Assembly: GCA_944385625.1 (NCBI GenBank)
Contig: CALWXZ010000007.1
Coordinates: forward strand, 1 to 44,747
Direction: 5' to 3'
Source of the DNA: an uncultured Flavonifractor sp.
GTDB lineage: Bacteria > Bacillota > Clostridia > Oscillospirales > Oscillospiraceae
Length of the DNA: 44,747 bases
The notes beneath the pieces were generated by a model that saw only the letters and a list, made by a program, of their open reading frames with translations, was not told the DNA's origin and made no database searches. Positions 18,357 through 26,778 of this stretch are shown here, in pieces; position 1 is the stretch's first letter, and each line of letters starts with the position of its first letter. A program made the translations under genes and the position numbers.

Positions 18357-19571
18357 ATGACTTATGACTTTTCCTCCATCATGGACCGGCACAATATGGA
18401 CGCCTGTGCGGTGGACGGCGTGGGCGGGCACCACTTTGGGATGGAACCCGCCCTGCCCAGAGATGGGTTTGATGTGATCCCCATGTGGATCGCCGACATG
18501 AATTTTCCTACCTGCCCCTCCATTGTAAACGCCCTGCTGGAGCGGGCCAAGCATCCGGCCTACGGCTATTTTTCCCCCCGCCAGGCCTATTTTGACGGGA
18601 TCATCCAGTGGCACAAAGACCGAAACGGCGTCTCCGGTCTGGAGCAGGAGCACATCGGCTATGAAAACGGCGTGCTGGGCGGGGTGGTCAGCGCTCTGAA
18701 TGTGCTGTGCTCCAAGGGGGACCATGTGTTGATCCACTCCCCCACTTACGTCGGTTTTACTGCGTGCGTGGAAAACAACGGCTACCATATCGTCCACTCC
18801 AGTCTGGTTCAGGACGAGAACCAGGTGTGGCGCATGGATTTTGAGGATATGGAGCGCAAGATTGAGGAATATCACATCCACACCGCCATCTTCTGCAGCC
18901 CCCACAACCCCTGCGGCCGGGTCTGGGAGCGGTGGGAGCTGGAGCGGGCCATGGCCCTCTTTGAAAAGCACCATATCTTTGTGATCTCCGATGAGATCTG
19001 GTCCGATCTCCTTCTGGACGGACATAGGCATATCCCCACCCAGTCCGTCAACGCCTACGCCCGCCAGCATACCGTCGCCCTGTACGCCCCCTCCAAGACC
19101 TTCAATCTGGCCGGCCTGGTGGGCAGCTACCATATCATCTATGACCCTTGGCTGCGCGACCGTATGGACAAGGAGTCCTCCCTCTCCCACTACAACCAAA
19201 TGAATGTGCTGTCCATGCACGCCCTCATCGGGGCCTATCAGCCGGAGGGCTGCGCATGGGTGGATCAGCTGTGTCAGGCCCTCTCCCGCAACATCCACTA
19301 CGCGGTGGACTTCATCCGGGAAAAGCTCCCTGGGCTCTCCGTGTCCATGCCGGAGGGGACCTATATGCTCTTTGTGGACTGCACCGGCTGGTGCCGCCGC
19401 CACGGAAAATCTATGGACGAGGTCCTTCACGCCTGCTGGGATGTGGGGGTGGCGGTCCAGGACGGCCGAATGTTCCACGGCCCCTGCCATATCCGCATGA
19501 ATCTGGCCCTCCCCCTCTCCCGCGTCCAGGAGGCCTTTGAGCGGTTGGAACGCTATGTATTTCTCCCCTGA
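18357..19571 (+). CDS. MalY/PatB family PLP-dependent enzyme (C-S lyase or aminotransferase), copy 1
   Basis: A 404-residue fold-type I PLP enzyme of the MalY/PatB group, whose known members cleave cystathionine or cysteine C-S bonds by beta-elimination, giving pyruvate, ammonia and a thiol. Visible motifs are MWIADMNFPTC near the N-terminus, CSPHNPCGRVW, the ISDEIWSDLLLDG strand and the PLP-lysine segment YAPSKTFNLAGL. ATG 18357 is correctly spaced from AAAGGAGTG; the in-frame GTG at 18348 is part of that site. The gene stands alone between two terminators. A second member of the same family lies convergently just downstream. The precise substrate, and lyase versus aminotransferase activity, cannot be told from sequence. 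Confidence 0.88.
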   Translation: MTYDFSSIMDRHNMDACAVDGVGGHHFGMEPALPRDGFDVIPMWIADMNFPTCPSIVNALLERAKHPAYGYFSPRQAYFDGIIQWHKDRNGVSGLEQEHIGYENGVLGGVVSALNVLCSKGDHVLIHSPTYVGFTACVENNGYHIVHSSLVQDENQVWRMDFEDMERKIEEYHIHTAIFCSPHNPCGRVWERWELERAMALFEKHHIFVISDEIWSDLLLDGHRHIPTQSVNAYARQHTVALYAPSKTFNLAGLVGSYHIIYDPWLRDRMDKESSLSHYNQMNVLSMHALIGAYQPEGCAWVDQLCQALSRNIHYAVDFIREKLPGLSVSMPEGTYMLFVDCTGWCRRHGKSMDEVLHACWDVGVAVQDGRMFHGPCHIRMNLALPLSRVQEAFERLERYVFLP

Positions 19572-19576
19572 ACAGA

Positions 19577-19612
19577 ACACACGCCGGCAGGCCTGGGCCT
19601 GCCGGCGTGTGT
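19577..19612. terminator. Bidirectional hairpin between convergent MalY/PatB genes
   Basis: A perfect 16-bp stem (19577-19592 with 19597-19612) and a CTGG loop, shared by the two convergent genes. The T-tract on the plus side (CGTTTATT) is weak. Confidence 0.8.
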
Positions 19613-19621
19613 CGTTTATTA

Positions 19622-20827
19622 TCATGCGGCTGCCCGCTTTGCCAGCAGGCTGCAAATCCGGCGCAGCCCCTCCTCCAGTATAGCGCGGGGACAGGCCAGG
19701 TTCAGCCGGATAAAGCCGGTGGAATTGGCCACAAACATATCCCCGCCCTCCAGCAGTACCCCCGCCTTTTGGGCAAAGAGCATGGGCAGGTCCTCCTCCG
19801 GGGAGACGTAGGCCGATACGTCCACCCACCCTAGATAGGTGGCCTCCGAGATCCGGTACTTGGCCAGAGGCAGGTGCTGTCTCAGATAATCCCCCACAAA
19901 CCGGAAGTTGTCATCCAGATAGAGCTTGAGCTGGGTCAGCCAATCCCCGCCGTACAGATAGGCCGCCTTGACCGCCTCCACACTCAGCGGATTCTGCCAG
20001 TCATAGTGCCGCTCTTTCCACATCTCCATGACCTGCTGGTTGGGAATCACGATGTTTCCCAGCATGAATCCGGCCATATTGAAGGTTTTGCTGGGCGCCA
20101 TGCAGGTGATGATCTGGTCGCTGTCCGGATACAGCTTGGCCAGAGGCGTGTGCTGCAATCCGGTGCGGATCAGGTCGCAGTGGATCTCGTCGGAGACAAT
20201 GAGTACATCGTGGGCAAAGCAGATCTCCGCCACCTGCCGCAGCTCCTCCTCCGTCCAGATGCGTCCGGACGGGTTGTGAGGATTGCAGAAGAAAAACAGC
20301 TTCACAGCTGGGTCGGCCGCCTTGGCCTCCAGATCCTTAAGGTTGATGGTGTAGTAGTTATCCCGGTTTATCAGGTCGCTGCACACCAGCTGGATGCCGT
20401 GATAATCCGCAGCGTACTTGAAATAGCTGTAGGCCGGCGTCAGAGTCAGGATCTTGTCCCCCGGCTTGCAGACATACTCCGCCAGCTCATACAGCGCCGG
20501 GACAATGCCGGCGGCGGTAAACAGATGTTCCTTTTTGCAGGCCCAGCCGTACATCTTTTGGGTCCAGCCTGCAAAGGCCTCATAATACTCCGGGTCAAAT
20601 ACCTTGGTATAGCCGAAAATACGCTTGTCCAGCCGGGCTTTCACCGCGTCGATGATTACCTGCGGGGTGGCAAATTCCATATCGGCGATCCACATCCGGA
20701 TAAACTGATTGTCCGGGAACGGGAACTTCAGGCTCTGGTCCGCGTGAAAAATGTACTCGCGAAACCCCTCCAGATTCATGGAATTGGTATTGCGCCGGTC
20801 GATGATCTCATCAAAATTATATTTCAT
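19622..20827 (-). CDS. MalY/PatB family PLP-dependent enzyme, copy 2, last gene of the glycyl radical operon
   Basis: A 401-residue relative of the enzyme encoded convergently at 18357, with the same family landmarks: RMWIADMEFATPQ, FFCNPHNPSGRIW, VSDEIHCDLI and the PLP-lysine segment MAPSKTFNMAGFM. Outside these motifs the two proteins differ clearly, so they are old paralogues rather than a recent duplication. It is the sixth and last gene of the minus-strand run that begins with the glycyl radical activating enzyme, 44 bases after the dehydrogenase-like gene. In that setting it may break a C-S or C-N bond of an amino-acid-like substrate, or transaminate it; this is inference. The ribosome site GGAAAGGTG is moderate. 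Confidence 0.87.
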   Translation of the reverse strand: MKYNFDEIIDRRNTNSMNLEGFREYIFHADQSLKFPFPDNQFIRMWIADMEFATPQVIIDAVKARLDKRIFGYTKVFDPEYYEAFAGWTQKMYGWACKKEHLFTAAGIVPALYELAEYVCKPGDKILTLTPAYSYFKYAADYHGIQLVCSDLINRDNYYTINLKDLEAKAADPAVKLFFFCNPHNPSGRIWTEEELRQVAEICFAHDVLIVSDEIHCDLIRTGLQHTPLAKLYPDSDQIITCMAPSKTFNMAGFMLGNIVIPNQQVMEMWKERHYDWQNPLSVEAVKAAYLYGGDWLTQLKLYLDDNFRFVGDYLRQHLPLAKYRISEATYLGWVDVSAYVSPEEDLPMLFAQKAGVLLEGGDMFVANSTGFIRLNLACPRAILEEGLRRICSLLAKRAAA

Positions 20828-20871
20828 GGGTCAGATGCACCTTTCCATCTCAATCCAGCTGATGTGGATCG

Positions 20872-21780
20872 TCAAGTCTCTTCCAGATAGTGCTTCAGGT
20901 TATGGAATACCTTTTCCCGCAACAGCCGCCCGGACTGCCTGGATTCACCGGCGATCCGGTTGGGGCAGATCACATTGGGCAGGGCGTAAATCGGGCCGTT
21001 GACCCCGCCTATGGCGTTGGCAGTATCCCCGATATAGAAATTCCCCGGCTGGTTCAGCCACTTCTCCAGGGCCTCCAACGGATAGGGCAGCGTAAAGGTG
21101 GTATTGATCAGCACCTTGCCGCTGCCCAGTCTGGCCAGCCCCTTCTCATCGATCAGGACAGTGTGTTTATGAAGATGAGTGGACACCACGTCGCAGCGCT
21201 CCAGCAGATCGGGCAGCGGCAGGTAGCCAATTCCTCTGGCCTCGGCCTCCGGCTTCCGGGTACGGCTGAAGTAGTAGACCTCCCCGTGGAAAAATTGCAG
21301 CGCCTCCGCCACCAGGCTGCCCACGTCGCCCAGGCCGATGATTCCGGCCCGAATACCCGCAAGCTCCATGGGCTCGGCCCGGAATTGCGGCCCACCAAAG
21401 CCGTGGAAGAGCCGCACCAGCTCACTGACGACAAACTCCGCCACCCCCTGGTCTCCGTAGCGGCGAATACCCGTCACCGTGATTCCCCTGGCGTTGGCCG
21501 CTCGGATATCCACATTGGCGCTCTCCGGAGTGTACAAGCTGCAGCACATTCCGATGTAGCGCAGGTTGGGGCAGCGTTCCAGCACCCAGGCGCTGATGCT
21601 GCTGGTATAGAAAACCAGCACCGCGTCCGCGTCGCCGATCCGGCGGAGCATCTCCTTCTGGCTGGACGGGCTGTCGTTGTAGCAGATCACCGTCTCCGCC
21701 ACCTCGGAAAGCCGCTCTATGGCGCTTTGGTCAAAACGGACAGGCTCCACCGCCACCAGCTTGCGAAACTTGTTGGCCAT
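20872..21780 (-). CDS. D-2-hydroxyacid dehydrogenase-like NAD-binding protein lacking canonical catalytic residues
   Basis: A 302-residue protein with the two-domain fold of D-isomer-specific 2-hydroxyacid dehydrogenases. The NAD-binding loop is AGIIGLGDVGSLVAEAL (G149, G151, G154) and the family landmark LGSGKVLINT is present. The three catalytic residues are not: where the family has Arg in INTSRG this protein has Phe229 (INTTFTLPY), the Glu region reads GDTANAIGG, and the PHIAG histidine is replaced in CPNRIAGES (N274/R275). It may bind a nucleotide but is unlikely to perform the usual hydride transfer to a 2-oxoacid (inference). ATG 21780 follows GGGGTGAG; the open frame before it belongs to the alcohol dehydrogenase gene, five bases upstream. 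Tight spacing implies co-translation with that enzyme. Confidence 0.8.
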   Translation of the reverse strand: MANKFRKLVAVEPVRFDQSAIERLSEVAETVICYNDSPSSQKEMLRRIGDADAVLVFYTSSISAWVLERCPNLRYIGMCCSLYTPESANVDIRAANARGITVTGIRRYGDQGVAEFVVSELVRLFHGFGGPQFRAEPMELAGIRAGIIGLGDVGSLVAEALQFFHGEVYYFSRTRKPEAEARGIGYLPLPDLLERCDVVSTHLHKHTVLIDEKGLARLGSGKVLINTTFTLPYPLEALEKWLNQPGNFYIGDTANAIGGVNGPIYALPNVICPNRIAGESRQSGRLLREKVFHNLKHYLEET

Positions 21781-21785
21781 GGTTC

Positions 21786-23003
21786 TCACCCCTGCTTTTT
21801 CAGGGTCAGAGCCTTGGTGTACAGGCGGATAAAGTCCTCCTTGGTGGTCATTCTGGCATTGTTGGGCCGGTCGCCGCCCTTCATGGCCTCGTCGGCCAGC
21901 TGGTCCAGAGACTGGAGGGTGACGCCCCAATGCTCCAGCGGCTGAATGGGCAGATCCTCCACCAGCCGGTAGACACACTCCACGCCCTTGCGCGCCCCGT
22001 CCAGTATCGACAGGCCGGACACGTCCTCTCCAAAGAAGGTGGCAATATCTGCGTACCGCTCCGGCCAGGCCCCCATATTGAACTCCATCACCACCGGCAG
22101 GCAGATGGCATTGCCCACGCCGTGGGGTACGTGATACATAGCCCCCAGCGGGTGGGCCATGCAGTGGGAGATCCCCAGACTGGCGGAGGTGAAGGCATAT
22201 CCGGCCAGCATACTGCCCATCATCATGTCATAGCGGGCATCCCGGTCGATATCGCCCCGGAATACAGCCGGTCGGATGGCCTTGGCCAACAGCTTGATGG
22301 CCTGAATGGCCAGGGCGTCGGAGATGGGCTCCGTGCAGCGGGAGGTATAGGCCTCAATGGCGTGGGTCAGGGCGTCCATGCCGGTGGCGGCGGTGATGTG
22401 GGACGGCAGGGAGTAGGTCAGTTCGGGGTCGGCAATGACCAGCGCCGGCATGATTCCGGTGCCGCCGATGGGCATTTTCCACGCTTTCTGCCGGTCGGTA
22501 ATGACCGCAAAGGGCGTGGTTTCGGTCCCCGTACCGGCAGCGGTGGGGATGGCCACCAGAGGCAGAGGCGCCTTGGAGAACTTGTCACAGCCCTGGTAAT
22601 CCCGGATGCTGCCGCCGTTGGTGACCACAATGGCGGCGGCCTTGGCGGGATCGATGGAGCTGCCGCCGCCCACCCCTACCAGCAGGTCCGCGTCCTTTGC
22701 CAGGGCGGCAATGGCCTCCACCGTCTCCACGCTGGGATCGGCTTCACACTGGTCGTACAGCTGGTATGCCACGCCCGCCTGATCCAGGGAGTCCAGCACC
22801 TTCTGAACGATACCGGCCTTTACCAGGCCCTGGTCGCTTACCACTACCACCCGGGCAACGCCCAGCCCCTTCAGCTCCTGGCCGGTGCGGGCCACACAGC
22901 CGTTGCCGAAGATGATAGCGCCCGACGGCGCCCAGGCAAACACGGATTTTTTGTCTTTAAACACGCTGTAATCCAGCGGGATCTGTGCAACAGGTCGAAA
23001 CAT
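21786..23003 (-). CDS. Iron-dependent (group III) alcohol dehydrogenase
   Basis: A 405-residue NAD(P)-linked dehydrogenase that interconverts an aldehyde or ketone and an alcohol. The nucleotide-binding GVGGGSSIDPAKA and the PTAAGTGTETTPF segment are intact. Metal ligands match FucO-type enzymes: D210 and H214 in GMDALTHAIEAY, H280 in GISHCMAHPLGA and H294 in HVPHGVGNA. In operons with glycyl radical enzymes such a dehydrogenase often reduces the aldehyde product or makes the substrate, which is the likely role here, but the substrate is unknown. The gene follows a strong intra-operon hairpin and has its own GGGAGGG site. Confidence 0.9.
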   Translation of the reverse strand: MFRPVAQIPLDYSVFKDKKSVFAWAPSGAIIFGNGCVARTGQELKGLGVARVVVVSDQGLVKAGIVQKVLDSLDQAGVAYQLYDQCEADPSVETVEAIAALAKDADLLVGVGGGSSIDPAKAAAIVVTNGGSIRDYQGCDKFSKAPLPLVAIPTAAGTGTETTPFAVITDRQKAWKMPIGGTGIMPALVIADPELTYSLPSHITAATGMDALTHAIEAYTSRCTEPISDALAIQAIKLLAKAIRPAVFRGDIDRDARYDMMMGSMLAGYAFTSASLGISHCMAHPLGAMYHVPHGVGNAICLPVVMEFNMGAWPERYADIATFFGEDVSGLSILDGARKGVECVYRLVEDLPIQPLEHWGVTLQSLDQLADEAMKGGDRPNNARMTTKEDFIRLYTKALTLKKQG

Positions 23004-23043
23004 GGTTTTCCCTCCCTGATAAAATAGGTTTGGCCCAAAGATA

Positions 23044-23086
23044 GGCCAGCCCCGGAATCCCGGCTGATGGGACTCCGGGGCTGGCC
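23044..23086 (-). terminator. Intra-operon hairpin after the transporter gene
   Basis: An 18-bp stem with one mismatch (23044-23061 with 23069-23086) and a seven-base loop lies between the transporter stop and the alcohol dehydrogenase start. The U-tract on the minus strand is poor, so it is more likely a partial terminator or RNA-processing and stability element than a full stop. The T run on the plus side serves no gene. Confidence 0.6.
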
Positions 23087-23114
23087 TTTTCGGGGTAATC
23101 TGACTCAGGTGCGC

Positions 23115-24260
23115 TTAGGTCTCATCGATGGCCACCACGGCCTCGGTCACCTTGCCGCTCTTCTTGTCGGCGCTGCGGATCATAAAGTAGCGGATCACGC
23201 AGGCGGCGAAGACAACGGCGCCGGAATAGCCGCAGTAGGTCATGATGTAGTTGAGCAGAGTGGAGTAGGGCACGAACAGAGTCACGATATACACCGCCAC
23301 CGCAAAGACACAGCAGGCGATCTTATACTTGGCGGACTTCTCATCCTTGAAGAAGGTGCTGATGGTGGACCACATCAGGGGGCAGATGGTGCTGTAGATG
23401 GCCAGCAGGATCACAATGGAGAGGATGATGCCCAGGCCGGGGAAGATGTGGTTGGCCAGGATCAGGTTGGGAATCTGGGCGTTGCCCGACTCCTGGATGT
23501 TGCCCAGGTGGGCATAGCCGATCATGATGGGCACCACAGAGTCCACCACCGCGCCGATAAAGACAATCAGCTTGAAGTTGCTCCACTTGTAGCCCCGCAG
23601 GTCGTGGGCCTGCCGGGCCACATAGGCCGAGCAAAGCAGCAGAGAGCAGCCGCCGAAGGAGAGGCCCGCCGTCAGAGGATGTCCACCGCCGGCCACAGGA
23701 ACTGTGACCTCACCGCTGGCCAGCAGGGCGGCGCCCTGGGTGATGTAGGGGGCAAACATAAAGATGGAGACGATACCGATAAAGGTGATGATGGTAACGA
23801 TCACAGGCCCAATCTTACCGATGACGTTGACGATGCCGTTCAGGCCGAACAGGGCCGTCACAATGGCCAGAACAGAGCCCAGGGCGGAGCCCACCGCGGT
23901 GGGGAGCCCGATCTGCTGCTCCAGGGTGGCGCCGAAGCCCGCAATCATAAAGACATAGGCGCAGAAGGTAAACAGCCAGGCAAAGATGACGAACAGCTTG
24001 CCGATATACTTGCCCACATAAAATTCAAATACGCCGGAGAGGCTGTCGATGCCCCGGGTCCGGCCGGCATATCCGTAAGCGGTATATCCGAAATAGAGCA
24101 TGATGATATTTAATACGCCAGGGACAAAGCACCAAAGGCCGCTGGAGGTAAAATACTGTACCGTTTCTTGGCCACTGGCCCAGCCGGAGCCCACCAGGTA
24201 GGCAAGCAGTGCGCCGCTCAGCAGGATCACTTGACCAACCGACATTTTCTTAGTCCCCAT
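23115..24260 (-). CDS. YkvI-type membrane transporter
   Basis: A 381-residue integral membrane protein with about ten hydrophobic helices and a short charged C-terminus (SADKKSGKVTEAVVAIDET). The first helix has the segment GSGWASGQETVQYF, characteristic of YkvI-like proteins, which are distant relatives of the sodium-coupled amino-acid and neurotransmitter symporters in the APC superfamily. It sits in the plasma membrane between the glycyl radical enzyme and the alcohol dehydrogenase genes, so it most likely imports the operon's substrate or exports a product. An amine or amino-acid-like solute would fit the family, but this is inference. An AAGGGAG site precedes the ATG. Confidence 0.8.
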   Translation of the reverse strand: MGTKKMSVGQVILLSGALLAYLVGSGWASGQETVQYFTSSGLWCFVPGVLNIIMLYFGYTAYGYAGRTRGIDSLSGVFEFYVGKYIGKLFVIFAWLFTFCAYVFMIAGFGATLEQQIGLPTAVGSALGSVLAIVTALFGLNGIVNVIGKIGPVIVTIITFIGIVSIFMFAPYITQGAALLASGEVTVPVAGGGHPLTAGLSFGGCSLLLCSAYVARQAHDLRGYKWSNFKLIVFIGAVVDSVVPIMIGYAHLGNIQESGNAQIPNLILANHIFPGLGIILSIVILLAIYSTICPLMWSTISTFFKDEKSAKYKIACCVFAVAVYIVTLFVPYSTLLNYIMTYCGYSGAVVFAACVIRYFMIRSADKKSGKVTEAVVAIDET

Positions 24261-24297
24261 AAATTCCGCTCCCTTTCCGTCTTAAATTTTATTGCAA

Positions 24298-24324
24298 AGG
24301 GGGGCGCAGAATCTGCGCCCCCCT
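24298..24324 (-). terminator. Intra-operon hairpin after the glycyl radical enzyme gene
   Basis: A perfect palindrome of 13-base arms around base 24311 gives a GC-rich stem of about 11 bp. It follows the enzyme stop codon by ten bases on the minus strand, with a short T run. It probably lets the abundant enzyme be made in excess over the downstream genes. Confidence 0.6.
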
Positions 24325-24333
24325 AAGCGCCTA

Positions 24334-26706
24334 TTACCCGCAGCAGCTGCCGTGCTCGGTCCGGCCGATGATATTCTCCTGTACGCGGGGGTCCAACTCC
24401 ACGAAGAAGGCGGAGTAGCCGGCCACGCGCACCATCAGATGCTTGTAGTTCTCGGGGTGCTTCTGGGCGTCCCGCAGGGTGGCGGTGTCCACCACGTTGA
24501 TTTGTACGTGCTGTCCACCTGCCTCGCAGTAACCTCTGACAAAGGTCTCCAGCATCTCCAGCCCCTTCTCGCCCTTGGCCACGGCAGGATCAAACTTATG
24601 GTTGACCAGCACGCCCTTGGGCACCATCAGGGTATCCATCTTGCCGATGGAATTGCCCACGGCGGTGGGGCCGTTGCGGTCCATGCCGTTGGAGGGAGAG
24701 GCATTGTTGGCCAGCGGCTCACCGTCCATGCGCCCGTCGGGGGTGGCGCCCACGCAGCGGCCCTGCCAGATATTGTAGGTCTGGTTGAGGAGGATCAGCT
24801 CGTACTGACCAAAGCGGGAGTCCTTATGGGCCTGGTTCTCCAAGGCGCAGAAGGTAACCACACGGCGGCAGTATTCGTCCACCAGATCCTCGTCGTTGCC
24901 GAAGTGTACCACCTTGTTCAGCAGCATCTGATGCACGTCCTCCCGGCCGGCATAGTTGCTGTCCAGAATCTTGGTCAGCTCCGCCAGAGTCATCAGCTTC
25001 TTCTGGAAGACCACCTGGTCAATGGCCGCCAGAGAGTCGGCGGCATTGGCCACGCCGCTGATAAAGGTACCGGTGGAGCTGTACCGGGCGCCGTCCTTCT
25101 GGAGAATGCGGCCCTTCTCAATGCACCCATCCACCATGCAGGAGGCAAAGACGGTGGGGCAGATCTGGGAGTGAAGGGCAGAGCAGATGCCGTAGGCCTT
25201 GAGGTGGTAGTCGATGATGTAGGCCAGCTGAATCTCGTAGGCCTTCATAAACTTCTCCATGGAGTCCATCTCCTCCATGGTGCCCGTGTTGGGGCCGAAC
25301 TGGCGTCCGGTCTTGGGGTCCACGCCGTCGTGCATGGCCAGCTCCAGTACCTTCAGGATATTGATAAAGCCGGCCACAGGGCGGAAATCGGTCTTGCCGG
25401 GAACCTGGGCCTCCACGCAGCCCTCGATGGCGTAATCCCGGGCCTCCCGGATGTCGTTGCAGCCGTTGGCCAGCACCCGGGGGATGTTGATCTCGTCGTT
25501 GAAGAAGGCCGGCTGGCCCAGGCCCTTCTGGGTCAGCTTGAGAGCCCGGCGGAAGATGGCCTCGTCGATCTTCTTGTTAAAGCGGAAGGAGATGGCGGGC
25601 TGCGTGGTCTCCGCGCCGTCGGCCGCCTCCAGGAACAGATAGGTCAGCCGGTTGCAGGCGTCGTGGCCGTTGGAGTCGATGCCGCCGATGGTCACATTGG
25701 TCCACATGGGGAATCCGGCGTAGGCCTCCGCCTCAATGTGGTCCCGCAACTCAAAGATCTCGGTCCACTTGATGAGCATACACTGGATCATCTCAACGAT
25801 ATCGTCCTCGGTGGCAATGCCGTTTTCAATATCGTGGATGAAATAGGGATACATGAACTGGTCAAAGCGGCCGATGGAGTGATTGTGGCCTGCGTTCTCG
25901 ATTTGGTAGATCAGGTGGATAAACCAGAAGAACTGCATGGCCTCATAGAAGGTTCTGGGGGGCAGCTCGGGCACCCGCTCGCAGGTCTCGGCGATGCGCA
26001 GCAGGTCGGCCTTGCGCTTCGGGTCGGTTTCGGTCTCCGCCATCTCCCGGGCCAGCTTCACATACCGGTGGGCAAATTCAATGGCGGCCTTCAGGGTGAT
26101 AATCATGCCCTCCCAGGTGTCCTTCTGCTCCTGGGTGATGTAGTCATAGTGCTCGATGCCGTCCAGCTTCTCCTGGATCTCCTCGATCATCTTGGCGAAG
26201 CCCTTTTCAAAGATCACGCCGTACTCCGGCATATGGCTGGCGGTAGACACGATGCGGGAGCCGATGGTAATCAGGCCGTCCAGCGCCGCCTGCTTCTGCT
26301 CCTCGCTGAGATGACTGTCGATGACCTCGCGGAAGCCTCTGCCCCGCCACTGCTTGCAGATGTCGATCAGCTCCTGCTTGTCCTCCGGCTTGTCCCAGTA
26401 GAGGGTGTCGGTACTGCGGGTGTCAAAGGTGTCGATGTCCTCCAAAATCCAGTTGGAGCCCCACTCCGGGTAAGCGGGAACCGAGCGGTAGCGCTCACCG
26501 TGGTCGCCCACAAAAATGGACTGGGGGTTGATGAAGATGGTCATATTCTTCAGCAAGTACTCCAGCATATGGGCCTTACGGGCGATGGGAGACTCAATGG
26601 AGGGAATGCGGTAAAACTGGGTCACCAGTCTGGCCCGCTCCACCGAGATGGACGGATTGGTGTCACGGAGACGTTCTTTTAAGAATTCCACTCGCTCAGA
26701 TGCCAT
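24334..26706 (-). CDS. Glycyl radical enzyme of unassigned substrate (pyruvate formate-lyase family)
   Basis: A 790-residue cytoplasmic glycyl radical enzyme. The radical glycine is G763 in RVAGYSAFF near the C-terminus; the thiyl cysteine is C430 and the base E432 in IEGCVEAQVPGKT. Length and the PDGR...GEPLANNASPSNGMD loop fit the dehydratase/lyase branch rather than formate-lyases. However, the well-known diol and choline lyases have CVEP and a WHDAA motif after the cysteine, and here these are CVEA and FRPVAG. A tryptophan lies in YAGFPMWTN. ATG 26706 follows AAAGGAGG at the right distance; an earlier in-frame ATG has none. The activating enzyme is 72 bases upstream. Function: radical C-O, C-N, C-S or C-C cleavage of an unknown substrate. 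Confidence 0.92.
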   Translation of the reverse strand: MASERVEFLKERLRDTNPSISVERARLVTQFYRIPSIESPIARKAHMLEYLLKNMTIFINPQSIFVGDHGERYRSVPAYPEWGSNWILEDIDTFDTRSTDTLYWDKPEDKQELIDICKQWRGRGFREVIDSHLSEEQKQAALDGLITIGSRIVSTASHMPEYGVIFEKGFAKMIEEIQEKLDGIEHYDYITQEQKDTWEGMIITLKAAIEFAHRYVKLAREMAETETDPKRKADLLRIAETCERVPELPPRTFYEAMQFFWFIHLIYQIENAGHNHSIGRFDQFMYPYFIHDIENGIATEDDIVEMIQCMLIKWTEIFELRDHIEAEAYAGFPMWTNVTIGGIDSNGHDACNRLTYLFLEAADGAETTQPAISFRFNKKIDEAIFRRALKLTQKGLGQPAFFNDEINIPRVLANGCNDIREARDYAIEGCVEAQVPGKTDFRPVAGFINILKVLELAMHDGVDPKTGRQFGPNTGTMEEMDSMEKFMKAYEIQLAYIIDYHLKAYGICSALHSQICPTVFASCMVDGCIEKGRILQKDGARYSSTGTFISGVANAADSLAAIDQVVFQKKLMTLAELTKILDSNYAGREDVHQMLLNKVVHFGNDEDLVDEYCRRVVTFCALENQAHKDSRFGQYELILLNQTYNIWQGRCVGATPDGRMDGEPLANNASPSNGMDRNGPTAVGNSIGKMDTLMVPKGVLVNHKFDPAVAKGEKGLEMLETFVRGYCEAGGQHVQINVVDTATLRDAQKHPENYKHLMVRVAGYSAFFVELDPRVQENIIGRTEHGSCCG

Positions 26707-26778
26707 GACAGATTCCTCCTTTGATAGCAGTTTATATTGACGGATCACCGGAGCGACCCAGGTATCCCGTGGGGATGC

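Noticed and set aside
24292..26682. A long plus-strand open frame opposite the glycyl radical enzyme
   Set aside because: Antisense shadow of a GC-rich gene; translation is repetitive Gly/Val/His/Leu and lacks motifs.
24334..26706. Assignment as isethionate sulfite-lyase, choline lyase or hydroxyproline dehydratase
   Set aside because: The neighbours lack sulfite metabolism, microcompartment or pyrroline-carboxylate reductase genes, and the active-site stretch differs from the choline and diol enzymes; I could not confirm the residues of the isethionate enzyme from memory.
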